NCBI GenBank assembly: GCA_013400975.1
Contig: WBMZ01012061.1
Coordinates: 1-64,000 of the forward strand
Direction of reading: 5' to 3'
Source of the DNA: Atrichornis clamosus
Taxonomy: Eukaryota; Chordata; Aves; Passeriformes; Menuridae
DNA: 64,000 bases
The position numbers and the translations under genes were made by a program. Positions 47,841 through 61,475 of this stretch are shown one piece after another (position 1 is the first letter of the stretch; every line of letters starts with the position of its first letter). The notes under the pieces were generated by a model. That model made no database searches. It saw only the letters and a list, made by a program, of their open reading frames with translations, and was not told where the DNA came from.

Positions 47841-50800
47841 TACTGCCTGCTGAGAAGTGCACACTCTTTCCCTTTTTAAAAAATCATGCTATGCATTATA
47901 ACTCAAAGTCAGCTTTATTGTCAAATCACCAATTTTATTACTTAAATCAATGACTTGTAGTATGAATCTGGTCTGGATTGCATGAATGTAATTTATTGCT
48001 AACTGCTACTGTGGACATGCTAGTTATGTTGCCTTTAAAAGGGGATGAAAGTGTGTGTCACTTCTATGTACTCCACTTTCATCTCAGATTCCTGCTGCTT
48101 AGAAAGTCTTACGAAAATAAAAGTGAATTAAAAAAAAGCAGGGCAATTCGCTAAATAAATGGAATGAAGGAAAATTGGATTCCACCTGTTCAGGCTTACT
48201 TAACTGAAAATTAGTCAAGGAAACAGAGAAATCTTCTTAACAATAACAGGAAATGCTGATTTTTCTACTGCCCTTGGAGTCCACAGAAGAGTAGAAGAAA
48301 TCTTCCAGCAGAGACTAAATACTCCAGTTGTTTCAGTCACAGCAAAGATTTCATTCCATTATAACTGCAGTAATTGCATGTATTGAACTCTAGCAGGGAA
48401 GTGTTGCACACTGTATTTATCTTTACGTGGGAAACTTTTCCTTGCCTGCCTATGAAGTGTCAGCTCATATCATTCTTTGTGAAATGTAATGATGGAATTG
48501 AGGCATGTGGATCATGATTTGTGGGTTCAATATGCCACAAACTCTTCTGGTTTCAGCTATAAAAGTAGGTCTGATTTTATTTAACAGTTCACACAGAACA
48601 CATGCTTGAGTGACAAACTACCTTGTTTTCAGTTAGTGTAGGTTAACTTGTAAGAAAATATACACATCCAAAATTTATATCATCAGCTTAACACAAGGTG
48701 TTACACAGTAGTATTGTTTTATGCAGGGACAAGAGCCTAGTTAATTTGCATTAACTTATCTGCATTGCTTTCAGATTAGCATTTTTAATAGTGACTTCTG
48801 CTGCAAGTTACAATATTTACCTGAACTTTTCAGATACAAGGCCCGCTTTTCTGTTTGGGTTGGGATTTTTCTGTTTTGGTTTGGGTTTTTTGTTTATTTG
48901 TTTGTTTTTCTTTTTTTAAATCCCAGTGTCTGAGTAGATATTTTTTCACTACTATAGGAAGAAGAGATTTTTTCCACTCCTTTTCTTTTTCTTGGATCTT
49001 CAGGTTTTGCATCAGGATAATTTTAATTAATAAAATGACATAGAATAGATGTTTTCTAACACCTTATTGCTGTGTCAGGATGTACCACAGGATGTGCATA
49101 GTGACAGCAGTTTGGGCAATTCAAGTACTAGTTATTTTTTTTATTTATTCCAGTTTGCAAGGTGGCTGCATCCAGTCTCTGTGTTTTCAGGGAGAAGTCT
49201 CTGCCTAGCTAGATGCTCCATTTATGCATAATCGGGTTTTGGTGTGGTTATTATGGCCTCCTAGGGAGCAACAACATTCTTCTGTCTCTCAGGCTATGAA
49301 AGAAAAAATGCTGAGGTTTCTTCCTGCTGCAGTTTATTATAAAGCTTGAGACCCCCATACTAGAACTGTTAGTTAGTGCATTGTGTTCAGCAACTTGGAT
49401 TTCAGAAAGAAATTATCTCTAGTGGATTTATCACATTTTGAGTTGTTTTTCTCCTGTGTTCACTTACAGAACTAACTTAGTAAGTGTATCTCATTTAAAC
49501 AGTTATAAGTTATTAAAGCCAAGCACACTGTCTTGCAGTAGGAGAGTTCCTACTGCAGTTCCAGGAGTTAACTGGTTAATATTTTCCCAATAACTTTTAG
49601 AATTAGTTACTGTATTACAAGAAGTTCAGAATTTCTGCAGCCTAAACCCTTACGTTAAAAAAAATTTGTTCTGTTATTACAACAGTCAGCAGATACAAGA
49701 TTCTAAGATGAAGTTGTGTAAAAACAGTACTAAAGTCTTTTTCCAGGCACTGCTAATAAATACATTCAATTCCTAAAAATGCCAAAAAAGCTCACGTATA
49801 ATCACATGGTAGGGTAGATTGGTCAGCCACAATCTGCCTTTTGTGCTTTTCCAAGGGACTGTAGCTGCTGTACCCCTCTGCCATCCCACTTGTCATATGA
49901 TGGGAGGAAGGACAGTGTGAGCGTCTCTCACGCTTTCTTGGTGAGCTCACTGGGAACTGGGGGACTTCTCCTCACACAAGGGCTCGTTTTCCAAATGGGC
50001 TCAGTCACTGTCTTGCGTGGCAGAATCTATCTATCTAAGAAAGGGTTTTTTGGCCGTGTGTGTCTGAGCCTTATACATTGGCAGTGCAATAGCAATCCCA
50101 GGAGGCATTGTTACTACTTTATCAGCATCAGACTCTTCTGGCTACAGTGCAACTCGTCAAAGGTACTAAATAGCTTTCTGTTTAGAACACAGAATTTCCA
50201 AAGGCACTTCAAAGATGAAATTCTGAATTCTGGTCCCACTACACATTGAGGAGGGGCCGTTCTGAGGCCTCCAGAGTCACTGACGTGCGTTCCTGCTCTC
50301 TCTTCAGATGGGAGTCGACCAGTGAAGTCCTCATTGATGCTGTATGGTGTCAGGAGGAATAATTCCAGCTGTCTTCACTTTTTAAAAAATAGATAAATTG
50401 TGGAAAAAAAAAAAGAAAGGATGAACACTAGAATAGACAAAATAAGGTCTGTTATTTATTATGATCAAGAAAGAAAATCCTTTTAAAAGGGTACAATCTA
50501 ACAAGCATTCTGCACATTTCTAATTATTGTTCTTATGTACAATGGCAGAACAAAAGTTTATACTCAGGATATGGGTTTCTGAAACCAGAAGTTCATTTAA
50601 GAAGTATTGTAAAATTCCTTTTTAATTGTGGTATGTCTGTCTTAAACAGTGAAATAAATTAGCTTCTCATAGTGGTAAAAGCTTTCATCTTTAGATACTA
50701 TTTTACATCTTTACAAAACTATGGAGAGGAAAACCTTCATAATTTAATGCTAAGTGTTCTGGTTTTGCTTTTCTATATATATTATTAAAATTTGATGTTG

Positions 50801-53800
50801 GTGATAATGTGATATTTGCTGCCAGGTTTGCTTTTGATTTCTTGTGCTTTTTTATATTAAATTAGTGTTAAAGATTATTTTTTCACTGTTTTAATTTCAG
50901 ATTTGGATTCTCTAACAGGGCATGCATTTCCAGGTAAAGTGGACAGTTAGATTAGATTACATTATTTGTCTGTTTTATACTGAGTTTATTAAGTTTTCTT
51001 GGGTGGGAAGGGGGTGTTGTAAAATTTATTTGGTGTGCTTCTGGCAGCATTTTGTTACATGTCAACATAGTACTATTAGTTGGGGTTTTCTGGGGTTTCA
51101 GATAAATGAGGAAAAGGTGCATGTGCTATTACATGCACTAGTTTAAAGAACAGAATTGAAAATTTGTTTTAAATATTAACTATAATATCTTTATGCTAAA
51201 CAAACCAAGGAGACATAAGCATTATTCCAAAACAACAAATCCAAATGAAAAGATTTGAAGTTATTCAAGCTTGCATGTGATTCTGTAAGGAAGGTAAAAA
51301 AACCATTTACCAGTATTTAAGGAAAGCAAAGATTCAAGAAATACAAGATGTAATTTCCAGTTTTATTACTAGAAGTATATAGGAAAGAAGTTTTGAATAC
51401 TAATAACATCATTTTCAGTGGAGAATCAAGAAAGAATGAGAACACAATTACGTTAATTCTCTGGATTCTACTGTGCACATACATTTTTTATGCTGTGTGG
51501 AACTTAATTTTTAAAATAGCACACTCAATTAAAAATTTGAGAATTTTACAATTCTAATTACAATTCAAACATTTTGAGTTGGGAATATTTTAGCAGAAAT
51601 ACAGGAGCAGAGAATTTGATGCTAAGTAATCATGTGAACTTCTGTGTTACTTGGGTAGAGATTTTGGCACAGAAGGAATATAAATGAGCACTCTGTGAAA
51701 TAAAGTAAACCTCTGCTGCAAATATGCAGACTCTTTCTATACTCAAAATTTTCTTGAATAATCCTTCAGTTAAACAGGTAGTGAAAACTAAGGCATAATA
51801 TTTGTATCCCAAAGAGATTTAGTCCAAATTTGTGATTATATTTATCATTAGAACAATATTACTATTTATTACATCATTGGCTTCTAATGTGTCTATTGCA
51901 TAGTATAATATTCCTCCTTCTGTTTTTGCTTAAAGATTATTCTTTAAAAATTATGGAAAAGTAGATTCATTTTAGGTTTTCCGACCATTCCTGCACTTAG
52001 GCTTTAGGTATGCTGTAAGAATTACAATAGAACAAATTAACAAAAAAAGTTTAGAAGTTCATTATAATGAAATTTGTGTGCAATGTGGAGCATATCTGGA
52101 TACAGAGTCTGTCAGAGTTATTTGTACTCAAATACAGCAGCACAACAAGTGATGTCTGCTTGAGAAGTCAGAAGATTGTAAGTGCAGGTTTTGCCATTTT
52201 CATCCCAGATGAGGAAACTCTTATTCTGAGTATTTTGGTTTGGTTTGAATAAGGATATCCATAGAATAATTTACTACTTAATAGGACCATCTTGTAAATT
52301 TAATCTTTATAACACTGTCAAATATATGCATGTGTCACCAAAACAGACATTGAGACAAGCAGTATCAAAGCATAATCTTTTTTTTCCTCTACTCTTTAAA
52401 GGTAGTCTGCTTTTGTTTTTGCATGAATATTTTGTGTTGCTAAATGGTGCTGTCATGGTGTGTCCCATTCTTACTTTGAAATATGACAGTCTTAACATAA
52501 TGATAATGACCAATACTTACAACAGAGCCTTATATTAATATCTAGGTTTCAGAATTATAGCAAAGAGAAATCATCCTCATTCTGCGTGGAAAACGTCCTG
52601 AATTGCAGGATAGGTGATTTATATGCCTGCATTACATTCCAGGTGTAACTGTGTACAAATCCATCAAATGGCTATTTAGCACAAACAGAAATATCTTTGA
52701 ATCTAATTAACTGTCAAAGGGATGTAGGAGAATAGTATAGGTAGCCAATAGGCATAAAAGCCTGGAAAAGTGGACTTTACTTAGATATTTATTTGGAACA
52801 GCACAATATGAACATGCTACTGTGCAGCTCACAGACATCACTAGAAGAACCATTTCTCATTTTATGCTTTATTTGACAGAGTTGACATACTCTATTCACA
52901 CAAAAGTGTAAAAGTAGTAGAATGTTCTGTCTTGCCTTCAGCTTTACTTACATTTAATAATCAAGTCATCATAGTGTTCTGCTAAAATAGTGCAGATTGT
53001 ATAGTTACAGATGTAGCTAAACTAAAAACCAAAAGGGATGCTTATGTATCTAGTTATGCTGGAAAACACAGAAGAGTAAATCCATCCTGATACCTGTGTG
53101 TTAACACAATTACTCTAGTTAGGCTAAAATATGTTAACTTTCAGGAGACAGAAAAGATCAAGGTGTTACTTATGCATCTTCAATAGCAATTAGTTAATTA
53201 GATATGTCCAGATAATCTTTGTGTGTTAACCGGTGATTTGTATCTCACACTGAGCAAACACAAAACGAACTCATTTGTGATTTCTATTTATCTCACCTTG
53301 GAAAAAGCACACCCTTTGAGCTAAACCAGCAAGATTCATTAATGAGACCTCTAAGAGTATGGTGATCCAATAGTTTTTCATTTGACCCTTGGCCAGTGTT
53401 CTGCAGAAGCAGAGCATGAAATGGCTCCTTTTCTTAAGTCATGTAGCTGTGTCAGTGAAATGCTGCGTGGGTGCTACTGCCAGACCCTCAGCAGGGCAGA
53501 CAGATCAAACCTGCTTCTGCACTGACCTAATCACACAGGTTCCAGGGCAGAAGTGGTTTGCATCCATCCAGATGTCTTAAAATTCATGTGAGCTCCCATT
53601 TGGATATGCTTTGTGAATTTCAGACTAAGAGAAAGTACTTTCCCTATCACCACTGGCCACTGCATCAGCTGCCCCATGTTTTCCATAGATGTGGGCAATC
53701 TCTGCTACTTCAGAGACAGATCAGAACATAAATCACACCAAAGTATCTGTCTGTTTTTTACATGAAAGGAAAAAGAAATTCTTTATAACCCTTGCAGTTG

Positions 53801-53870
53801 ATCAGCTGAAACCCTAAAGTATGAGATTTGATTATAGTCATTGTCTTAATGCAGAGCTGCAAGTGTTATG
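47841..53870. other. Plain AT-rich sequence
   Basis: No gene or transposon recognised. T/TTTG-rich low complexity occupies about 48855-48920, which produces the Phe/Trp-rich frame at 48855-49043. The 119-codon plus frame at 49890-50249 lies in a slightly GC-richer patch and has no motif I can name. The same is true of the frames at 52067-52252 and 52245-52538. Confidence 0.5.
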
Positions 53871-54200
53871 GGCATGTTGAGAACTTCCAGAAGCTGGATT
53901 AAAGCATCTCTTTTACAATGATATCTAATCTCGTCCTAAAGCTCCAAGCAATGGCGAGTCCACCAGCTCCCCTGGTAAGCCGTTCCAATATTTAATTACC
54001 CTTAGTGCTAGGAAATTGAAATGTTGTGGAAAGGTTGAATTTGTCTGATTTCAGCTGCCAGTCTTCCTTTTGCTATGCCTTTTTCAGCAACACTGAAAAT
54101 TCCCCCTTTTTCAGGTATATTTTCTGAACAAGTGTCTATGAAAAACTGCACTGACCTGTTGAAAGGTCTCTGTGCACAGAAGCTTGTGGTTCTCTTCTGG
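53870..54200 (-). mobile_element. Old CR1 LINE 3' fragment
   Basis: On the + strand, 'aagctggattaaagcatct', 'caatggcgagtccaccagct', 'cccctggtaagccgttccaa' and 'atttaattacccttagtgct' come in order. 'gatttcagctgccagtctt' and 'tttgctatgcctttttcagc' follow. This is the reverse complement of an old amniote CR1 3' region with a different 3' UTR from the bird-specific copies. The sequence decays beyond about 54200. There is no open frame. It is probably older than the radiation of modern birds, which is inference from divergence and from resemblance to turtle/crocodile-type CR1. Confidence 0.75.
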
Positions 54201-57200
54201 CTGTGCCACCTGGCCTGATGAACTTACTGCCTTGATCTGCAAACCTGGCCTCTTCCACAGACTATCGCAATTTTATCACCCCTATGACTACTAAAAATTT
54301 ATATACAGTAGTCAAGGTACCTTTCAACTTTTGTTCTGGTAAATTTGATATGTTGTACTCTTTAAGGCTCACACTGTAAGACTGGTTTTCTGACAGCTGT
54401 CCTAGGAATTCTCTCCCCTTTTTTCAAAACCTATGAGAATATATTCATGTAGAATTTTGTAAATGCTGTATGTAGAAGTAAAGTACTTTCTTATTTGTAC
54501 ATAACAACTCCTTTTTCATTCTCCCTTTTTAAGGATTTAGCTACAGTTCAGGTTACAGTACAGTGATTGTCTGTGTCGAGCAAACCAAGTAGTGATCCCA
54601 AAAGGTAACTGATAGAATAGGAATGAGCATTTTTTTCCCTAGTTTGATGTGGCTAACGTGAGATTTGAAGTGAAAGAGAATGCCCTTATGGCAGCACATG
54701 AAGTCTAGCTGTTTCCAGTCTGTTCATGTCTGGGTGGGCACTGAGTTTTGGGTGAGCATTAGTCCAAAGAAGGAGGATTAGCCAGGATGTGTCTCTAAGG
54801 AGTGGGATGGAAAAAAGGTTAGAGATTTCAAAGCCCCATTCAAAAGCATTCCTCAAACTGCATCCCTATACCTAATATCTTGTATTGACTCACTTAGGAG
54901 ACTAAGAATGTACCTGTACACAGAGGAGCTCCATGGTCAAGGTAGTTAATAGCAGTTGCCTGCTTTGATTTCCAGTGGCTGTGAAGCACATCTATGAATT
55001 CCTGTTCTGGATCACATAAAAATTAATTAGGTGCCACCTGAATTAGGAATCTACAGTAGGTAACTCAAATGCACCTTCTGCATCTCTGTTGAATTTTCTT
55101 TTAATTCTGCTTTGTGTGCAGTGTTTTCTCCTTTCCTTACTACCACCCCAAAGTATTCAACACTTCAGTAAGATCCACAGAATTTGTTTTTCATTGTGTT
55201 AATGATGAATGCCCTTTTGTTGCAATACATCCAAATAGGCTTGAGGTTTTATGAAATACCTCAGGGACAAAGCTGTGGCTTGTTATTTATTCAAAGACTT
55301 CTTCACTGTTGGCTATGTAATGCTAGATTTCAACTCCAATTTTTAAAAAATTTTATTTCTGAAAGTCACTTAATTGTCTAGGGAAAAGACTGTTGTCTTC
55401 AGCACTGTCACTAAAACTAAGATAGAGCTAAGTGGAATGAGCATTCTCAGGTCTTTGTGTAATAGCTTGAGCTATAGTAGGAATCTGGCATGTGCAGTCC
55501 TGTGGGAAGGGTTTAGAGAAAGATGGTCTCAAATGCTAATTAAATGTAAACATAAAATATCCATTCTAATTCCTGGTGTATCTGATCAAGGTAGTTGGTC
55601 AGTGACCTGCTCATTTTTCAGAAGAAATAGAACTTTGTCCATACAATGAGCTTCATTTCACAAGTTAGTTAGTGGCTTATTGAACTGTGCACTGTCCTAT
55701 TCACAGATCTGCTAAATCAAAAACTGAAATGGTCATTTTGTTCAGTACACCAGTACTGGGGTATTGTGGTTGAAATAAAAGTTTATCTACAAGTGTCTAC
55801 TCAGCCATATTATTTGCCATTACTGTAGCATTGAGTCAGAAGCACAGAAAGTCTCATCTTTATCCTTTTTCTCTGCCTTTGCCCAAAACATGTGTAAGGT
55901 TGGGTGGAATATTAATGAAGAATGGATGGCTTAGGAAAAATAACACTGAGTGAAATTTCAGTATTTTATATAGTTCAGAGTATGAACAACAGAATGCCAA
56001 AGTCCAACGTTATTTGATTAGAGTGGACAGAATTTTAAAGAACAAATTTGGAGAAAATACTATTTTGCAGCTAGTTTTGGCTAACTATCATCTTGATTTT
56101 ATCTGGGGAAATGCTTGCCTAGTGAATTGAGTCTGGCTAAATGCTGGAGGGGTCTTTTTTAGCCTTTCTACTGAATTTTAGTAATATTATTTTTAATGTT
56201 CAGAAAGAGGAAGATCTTTCAGTTAAGGCTGAAGACAAGCTAGATTTGAGAAAAAGAAAAAAGCTAAACAAAACATAACATGAAAGTCATCAAACCATAA
56301 GGGGGTGAAGTATGATGACCTAGTAAACAAAACAAAATTAAAAAGGTCACTCACAGATGATCTCCTTTTGAGCTTCTGTAAAATTGGATGGACAGAATCA
56401 CAAACTAAAAATAAGTTGTTTTTCATTTTTTGTACTTCGTCTAGTGAAGATCTTATCCAAATTCATTACTTTTTTAGTTTGGTTAATTTCTTACAGATCT
56501 CTGTTTGCCCCTTGACTTTTTTCTTTCAAGTAAAAACCATGATGAGAAAGTTTGCCTTTAGAGTCTTGATTGGGATTTAAGTGTGCATGATCCTGCTGCT
56601 CAAAATACCAGTTTTCCAGATGAACCTGCAGGTAAAAGAACAGGGATTATGTACCAACATGAAATGTCTGTTCTGGGAATTGGTACTTGGGGGGAATATT
56701 AAAACATTTGTTCAGATTGATTGGATTTTTTTTATTATTTGTTTTATTTCTGATCTCCTTCAGGCTCCTGGTCCAAAATAGCTCATGTGTTTTCAATTTG
56801 GGTTGCTCTGGAGCCTGTCTCTTACGGGTGGCTGAGCAATGAGGATTTCACGTCACTGAGCAAACCTTTCCTGGGGTGGGGATACAGACTTGTGTCCTGG
56901 GGAGGCTGAGCTGGGCATGCACAGCACGGTGTTGTGTCCTTGCTCCAGAGTGCAGACTCAGTCATGGGGCTGCAAAGATGGGAAAACGGATGAAAATGCC
57001 TCATCATACAGGAACTTGACAGTTGTGTGGATTTCATTCCTATATTCAAATGTTCTGTATCCTCAATTTCACCAGTTTATTTTCCACTTAAATATGTGCA
57101 AAAAGGAAAAATGAAAGGGATATGAACTTTTCTTGAAAATGTGGTAATTTCAGAAGTGAAGGAGCTATATACTCCAGAAATTAGGAGTCTCACAGAGACA

Positions 57201-60200
57201 TGTGGTGCTGATACTTTGTCACATGAGTTTATTTTACTCTTTAGGATTACTTGGTCTCTTTTCTTTGTGTCTTTGCTATGATTCACAATTGTTTAACAAG
57301 AACCGTATAAAGAGAGTGGGTATAGAGGTACAGCAGGTACTACTAGTAATTTGTTAGCCATTTATATAACATGAGTTATATAAAGTCTCAATGAGTTCTG
57401 CACCATTCTCGATCCTGTTTAATGTGAAGTTAATGATTAATTTTTGTTGTGCTTTTAATGAATTTTTAAAATATTTTATTAATTTTTGTTTTAAAGTGCT
57501 CTGAGGTACTTCATGTCAAGGGTACAGGACGAATCAGAGTAATTATATGCCTCATTCACTTCCACCAAACAGAATTTAACAGAACTAAAATAAATAAATA
57601 AAAATATTTGGACTCTACAAGATACTGCAGAGCTACGTGATGTATCTCTGATTTGCAATTCCATGAAGTCATGTCTTGATTCTTCTTTGATTAAGCATAT
57701 CTTTTTAGAAATAGCTGAAATATAATTATTTGAGAGCAGCAAGGGCTACAGTATTTATGATATTGGGTTTGTCAAATTATTCCCAATGTTCAATTAAGGC
57801 AGCAATTTTTCTAAACTGTCACTCAACTATTCTTAGTCTTAGCTCTGTGTTTAGACTGTGATGCTGCTGGAAATTGTTTGGAACCTATTATGATACAAAA
57901 CATCTTAAATAGTCCCAACACTTCATAATGTTAAGAGAAACAGGTCAAATGAAGACTCTGAAATGTTAAAGTCTCCTAAAAGCACTATATTCGGATGTTT
58001 TAAACTAATTCTATAGTCCACAAGAACTCATATGAAGACAGATATCAAATTGGAATTATAGCCAAAGAAAAATCCTCAAGGAGGATAATTTAAGTTTTGA
58101 ATTGAAAAGAGAACAATCATGTTGGCAGTCAAAGCTTGGCTTCTTGCAAACTTTGACTCCTCATTTAAAACCTGTCTCCTTTAATTTCCTCATTTTGATG
58201 GCATGGATTAAATGCAGACTTTTTTCACAGCTATGTAGAGAAAATGCTTTTAAATCATCAGGTAGTAGCTTCGCAGACAAATACGAAATACTGAATTGAT
58301 GAAGTTTCTATTTACTGTGATTATGTACTGTCCAATGTTACTCCTTACTTACATGTTTAGGCCAGTTTGTAGCAGCTGAAGGTTGTACTTAGAATATTTT
58401 ACAGAATAAGACATTCATATTAGTACATATTCTTCTAATATATATATATATATTTTACAGGACACAATATGAATCATGACCATTATAATCCTCAGTGGCC
58501 AATTAAATGGTCAAGCAATACTTTTGCAATGAATTTTAGTTGTTTGCTGTATGCAAAATGGAAGATTTTTTAAAGTTGTTTTTATTGTAGTACTAATTTT
58601 TTGTAAGTATTACTTTATCAAATATTATTTTCCCTAAAATTATATCATCGCAGAATATTTTTTTAATTTATATTTTTGAAATTTATACATATTTCACACC
58701 TTAATATTTTTGCTTTTCTTGAAATGAGCGATCTGAGCTGTGAATTACTGAAACTATCCCAAGGATAATAGATGTTCAGAAAATTATAAGCTAACAAATG
58801 CTGCACAGAACTTTAATATATTGCATAGACAATGAGTCAGGTATTTCTTTGCTGTTACAAGATTTTTAACAAGAATAAATCCTACTGTTATGTAAAGATA
58901 TTCTTAGGAAAATATTAAATTACACTATCACAGCTAAAATGCCATAAGCAGTCTTTACTACTTCAAAGTAAACTTGATGATAGAATTAAAATGTCATTTT
59001 TGACATTGTTCTGGAACTGTTCCTGATTTTGATTTCAGCCAAGGAAGTGATCATGATGATCAGAGATGATAGCAGCTGGTGTTCTCCTTAGTTATCTCTA
59101 CCTCTGACTAAATATGGTTGTGATTCCTGTAATCATAAATTTTGGAGGTGGTAGTGTAAGACTTCATTATCAAGATCAGTGATGTGTGTATGCATGTTTG
59201 ATTTTAACGCAAGACTAGGCACTGTTAATTAATATGGAGATGACTTTTTACAGTCCTGGTGGTTAACAATCAGTTTTTTCAGAAACAGGATAGTTTCTAT
59301 TCTTGCTACTTTGGCAGGCACACTCGACCTGCCTCACAGGCCAGAACTGGTCATTGCTGTGATTACAAGTCTATCAGAGGGGATTGCAGAATTTGTCCTG
59401 TAGGATAATAAAGGCTCATGCACTTTTTCAGTAGCATAACCTAATGCTCATTTATTGCATATGTTCAGCCACAGGATAAAAACACTCTTGTAATAATTAC
59501 TCTGGTAGGTGCAATGCTTTTTTTCTTTTTATATCAGCTGAACGCTTAAGCCTTCATCAAAGTGCTAGATCATGTGTACTTAGTTGTCATGAATGAAGTA
59601 ATAGTCAGGTCGTGCGTATTTGTTTGGATGGATGTAGAAGTAGAGGATTATTCCTCTGTGTCATAGGATCTTTGTAAAAAGGCATACGTTGCATTGTAGT
59701 TGGAAAAAAAGAAGCTAGCTGCCATGTTTATATTTTATATGTTCTTTAGCTGAAGTTCATAAGTAGCATATATTGCATCTCACACTTGATCCCTGAATTG
59801 CTCCTGCCCAATCTTCATGCAATCTACCCACAAGGACAAGTGATTGTACTCCAGCATCACAGCTCCTTTTCCAGCTACCTGTGACAGTTTCTGTCTTTAG
59901 TGCATCGTTCAACTTGCCAAAATGAGAAAATAACTTAGAAGTCAGATAAATTATCTGCATCCTAATATAACGTATAATTAATTATCAATGATGAAGTTAC
60001 AAACTTAGTGTTTTTACCTTTTGCATATTTGTATATTAAGGAAAATCTGTAAAGAAGTGAGTGCCTTAGGGTTGCTGTCAGGGACTCAGCTCAGGAGAAC
60101 TTCAGGGACAGAGCCATCACTTCATTACAGAGTCTATCAAATGCAGAGTACAATACAGCTTGCTTTCAAAAGCATCCATTTCCCATGGACAGGTGGTGAT

Positions 60201-61129
60201 TCACTGGCTGACATCAATCAGATTTCTCCTTCAAAAGGAATTCTTCCAGCGTCACTGAGAAAATAGTATAAGACATTATTCTTTGCAAGGCAAGGATTGC
60301 AGGCTGCAATCCTATACTTCTAGTAGATAGAAATTGATGGTGTTCCCCCTGATCTTTCCATTTAGACCACAGGTATTCAAGTGTGAAATTTCAGAGCACC
60401 TTTAGTGAGACTATTGGTTCTGGTGTCTTTTTAAGGTCCTATTTTAAAATTTTTTCATGAACTTTTTCTTTTTTTTTTAATTTAAAAATATGGAGCCAGA
60501 TATTTTTAAAAAGCACTTCAAAGTGATTCAGATAAATAAGATTCGCAGAACCATTGGGGAAGCAAAAGACTTACGACTAAGGGAGTATGTCAGCAGTGTG
60601 TTAAATTAGTAACTGTGTGTAGGCTCAATATGAGATTTAACAGGTGCCCCAGATATGTTGTGCTGACTCTCTGCATTGAAGTTAATTTTATTCTGATAAC
60701 TGAGGAGAGGAAGAAGAGAAAGAAGGAATCGGCCAGTGAAGAATCTGCTTCTGCACATTCCAGAAAGAGTCACACTAACATAGACACAGGCCAGCTTCAG
60801 GTGCCTTTCACTGGATCTCCTGCACCACAAGGAGAATTAGATTAGTATTTGGTGAGTTGGGGATGATAGAGAATCCCACGAAATACAGATGAGAGGAGAA
60901 AGAAGCATTTTATTCTCCTGCATCTGAAATAAAAGCTATGCCTTCCTCAGAATTTCTGTTTACCATACTAGAGTCTTAGAAGACATACTTTTGTATTTTG
61001 TAAATTGCAATGACAATGAAGTCCCTGGAATGCAAAGCAGCTATCTTAGCTAAATTATATTGCCTGTTGCTATGGAAATGGTAGCTCATGAGTTTTTATG
61101 TAAGTGCTTGAACTACAATACTTATGACA
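54201..61129. other. Plain AT-rich sequence
   Basis: No gene or transposon recognised. Simple repeats are AAAT units (about 57587-57605), a (TA)n tract at 58439-58453 and T/A runs near 60468-60490. A GC-richer patch at 56780-56970 is unexplained. The frames at 55374-55649, 56305-56580 and 60021-60266 carry no recognisable domain. Confidence 0.5.
58439..58453. repeat. (TA)n microsatellite
   Basis: Fifteen bases of perfect TA alternation, bordered by 'cttcta' and 'ttttacagg'. Confidence 0.9.
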
Positions 61130-61135
61130 TCTTAC
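61130..61135. repeat. Target-site duplication, left copy (TCTTAC)
   Basis: The hexamer TCTTAC directly precedes the LTR at 61136-61469 and is repeated exactly at 61470-61475. A 6-bp duplication is characteristic of alpha/beta-type (ERVK-like) retroviral integration. Two further bases ('ca') also match on the left, but they coincide with the LTR's own CA end. Confidence 0.85.
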
Positions 61136-61203
61136 TGTCGCTGGTGAGCAGATATCCAGTAATAACGACATGGACGATTTTATGTAGATGATAAAACCGA
61201 CAC

Positions 61204-61209
61204 TTTATT
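61204..61209 (-). promoter_or_regulatory. LTR poly(A) signal AATAAA
   Basis: The + strand reads TTTATT, so AATAAA lies on the LTR sense strand, just downstream of the TATA box. This closeness is typical of LTRs with a short R region. Whether it is still used cannot be told. Confidence 0.7.
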
Positions 61210-61224
61210 AATTTACAAAGGTGC

Positions 61225-61232
61225 TTATATAC
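61225..61232 (-). promoter_or_regulatory. LTR TATA box
   Basis: The sense-strand motif TATATAAG sits at the expected U3/R position of the solo LTR, upstream of its AATAAA. If active, it would drive transcription leftward in window coordinates. Confidence 0.65.
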
Positions 61233-61469
61233 CTTAGCACGCTGGACTAACACAAGGTCATTGGTTCACTGACCAGCCACCCCCCGGAGGGACTGGCTGG
61301 ACCCAGTAACTCTTACCTCATATATTTTCTTCTTTGGTGTCATAACAAGACCATAGTTTACAATACTTCTGAATTGTTTTCCTGCAGCGTCCTTGAGAAA
61401 GCCTTGCTTTCACACAGACACCTGTCAGGAAACTGAAATCTCTCTGCACCCAGGCCTGTAACATCCACA

Positions 61470-61475
61470 TCTTAC
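61470..61475. repeat. Target-site duplication, right copy (TCTTAC)
   Basis: Exact repeat of 61130-61135, on the far side of the solo LTR. Confidence 0.85.

Larger units (their letters stand above)
61136..61469 (-). mobile_element. Solo ERVK-like endogenous retrovirus LTR
   Basis: This is a 334-bp element with canonical TGT...ACA ends, starting TGTGGATGTTACAG on the minus strand and ending CACCAGCGACA. It is bracketed by the 6-bp duplication TCTTAC. On the minus strand it has a TATA box (TATATAAG, 61232-61225). About 15-20 bases downstream of that is an AATAAA poly(A) signal (61209-61204), implying a very short R region of the kind seen in alpha-like avian retroviruses. No gag, pol or env lies beside it, so it is most simply a solo LTR left by recombination between two LTRs. 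The clean ends and exact duplication suggest it is relatively young compared with the CR1 copies. Confidence 0.85.

Noticed and set aside
49890..50249. 119-codon plus frame
   Set aside because: No domain or motif is recognised, and there is no acceptor/donor pair I could defend around it.
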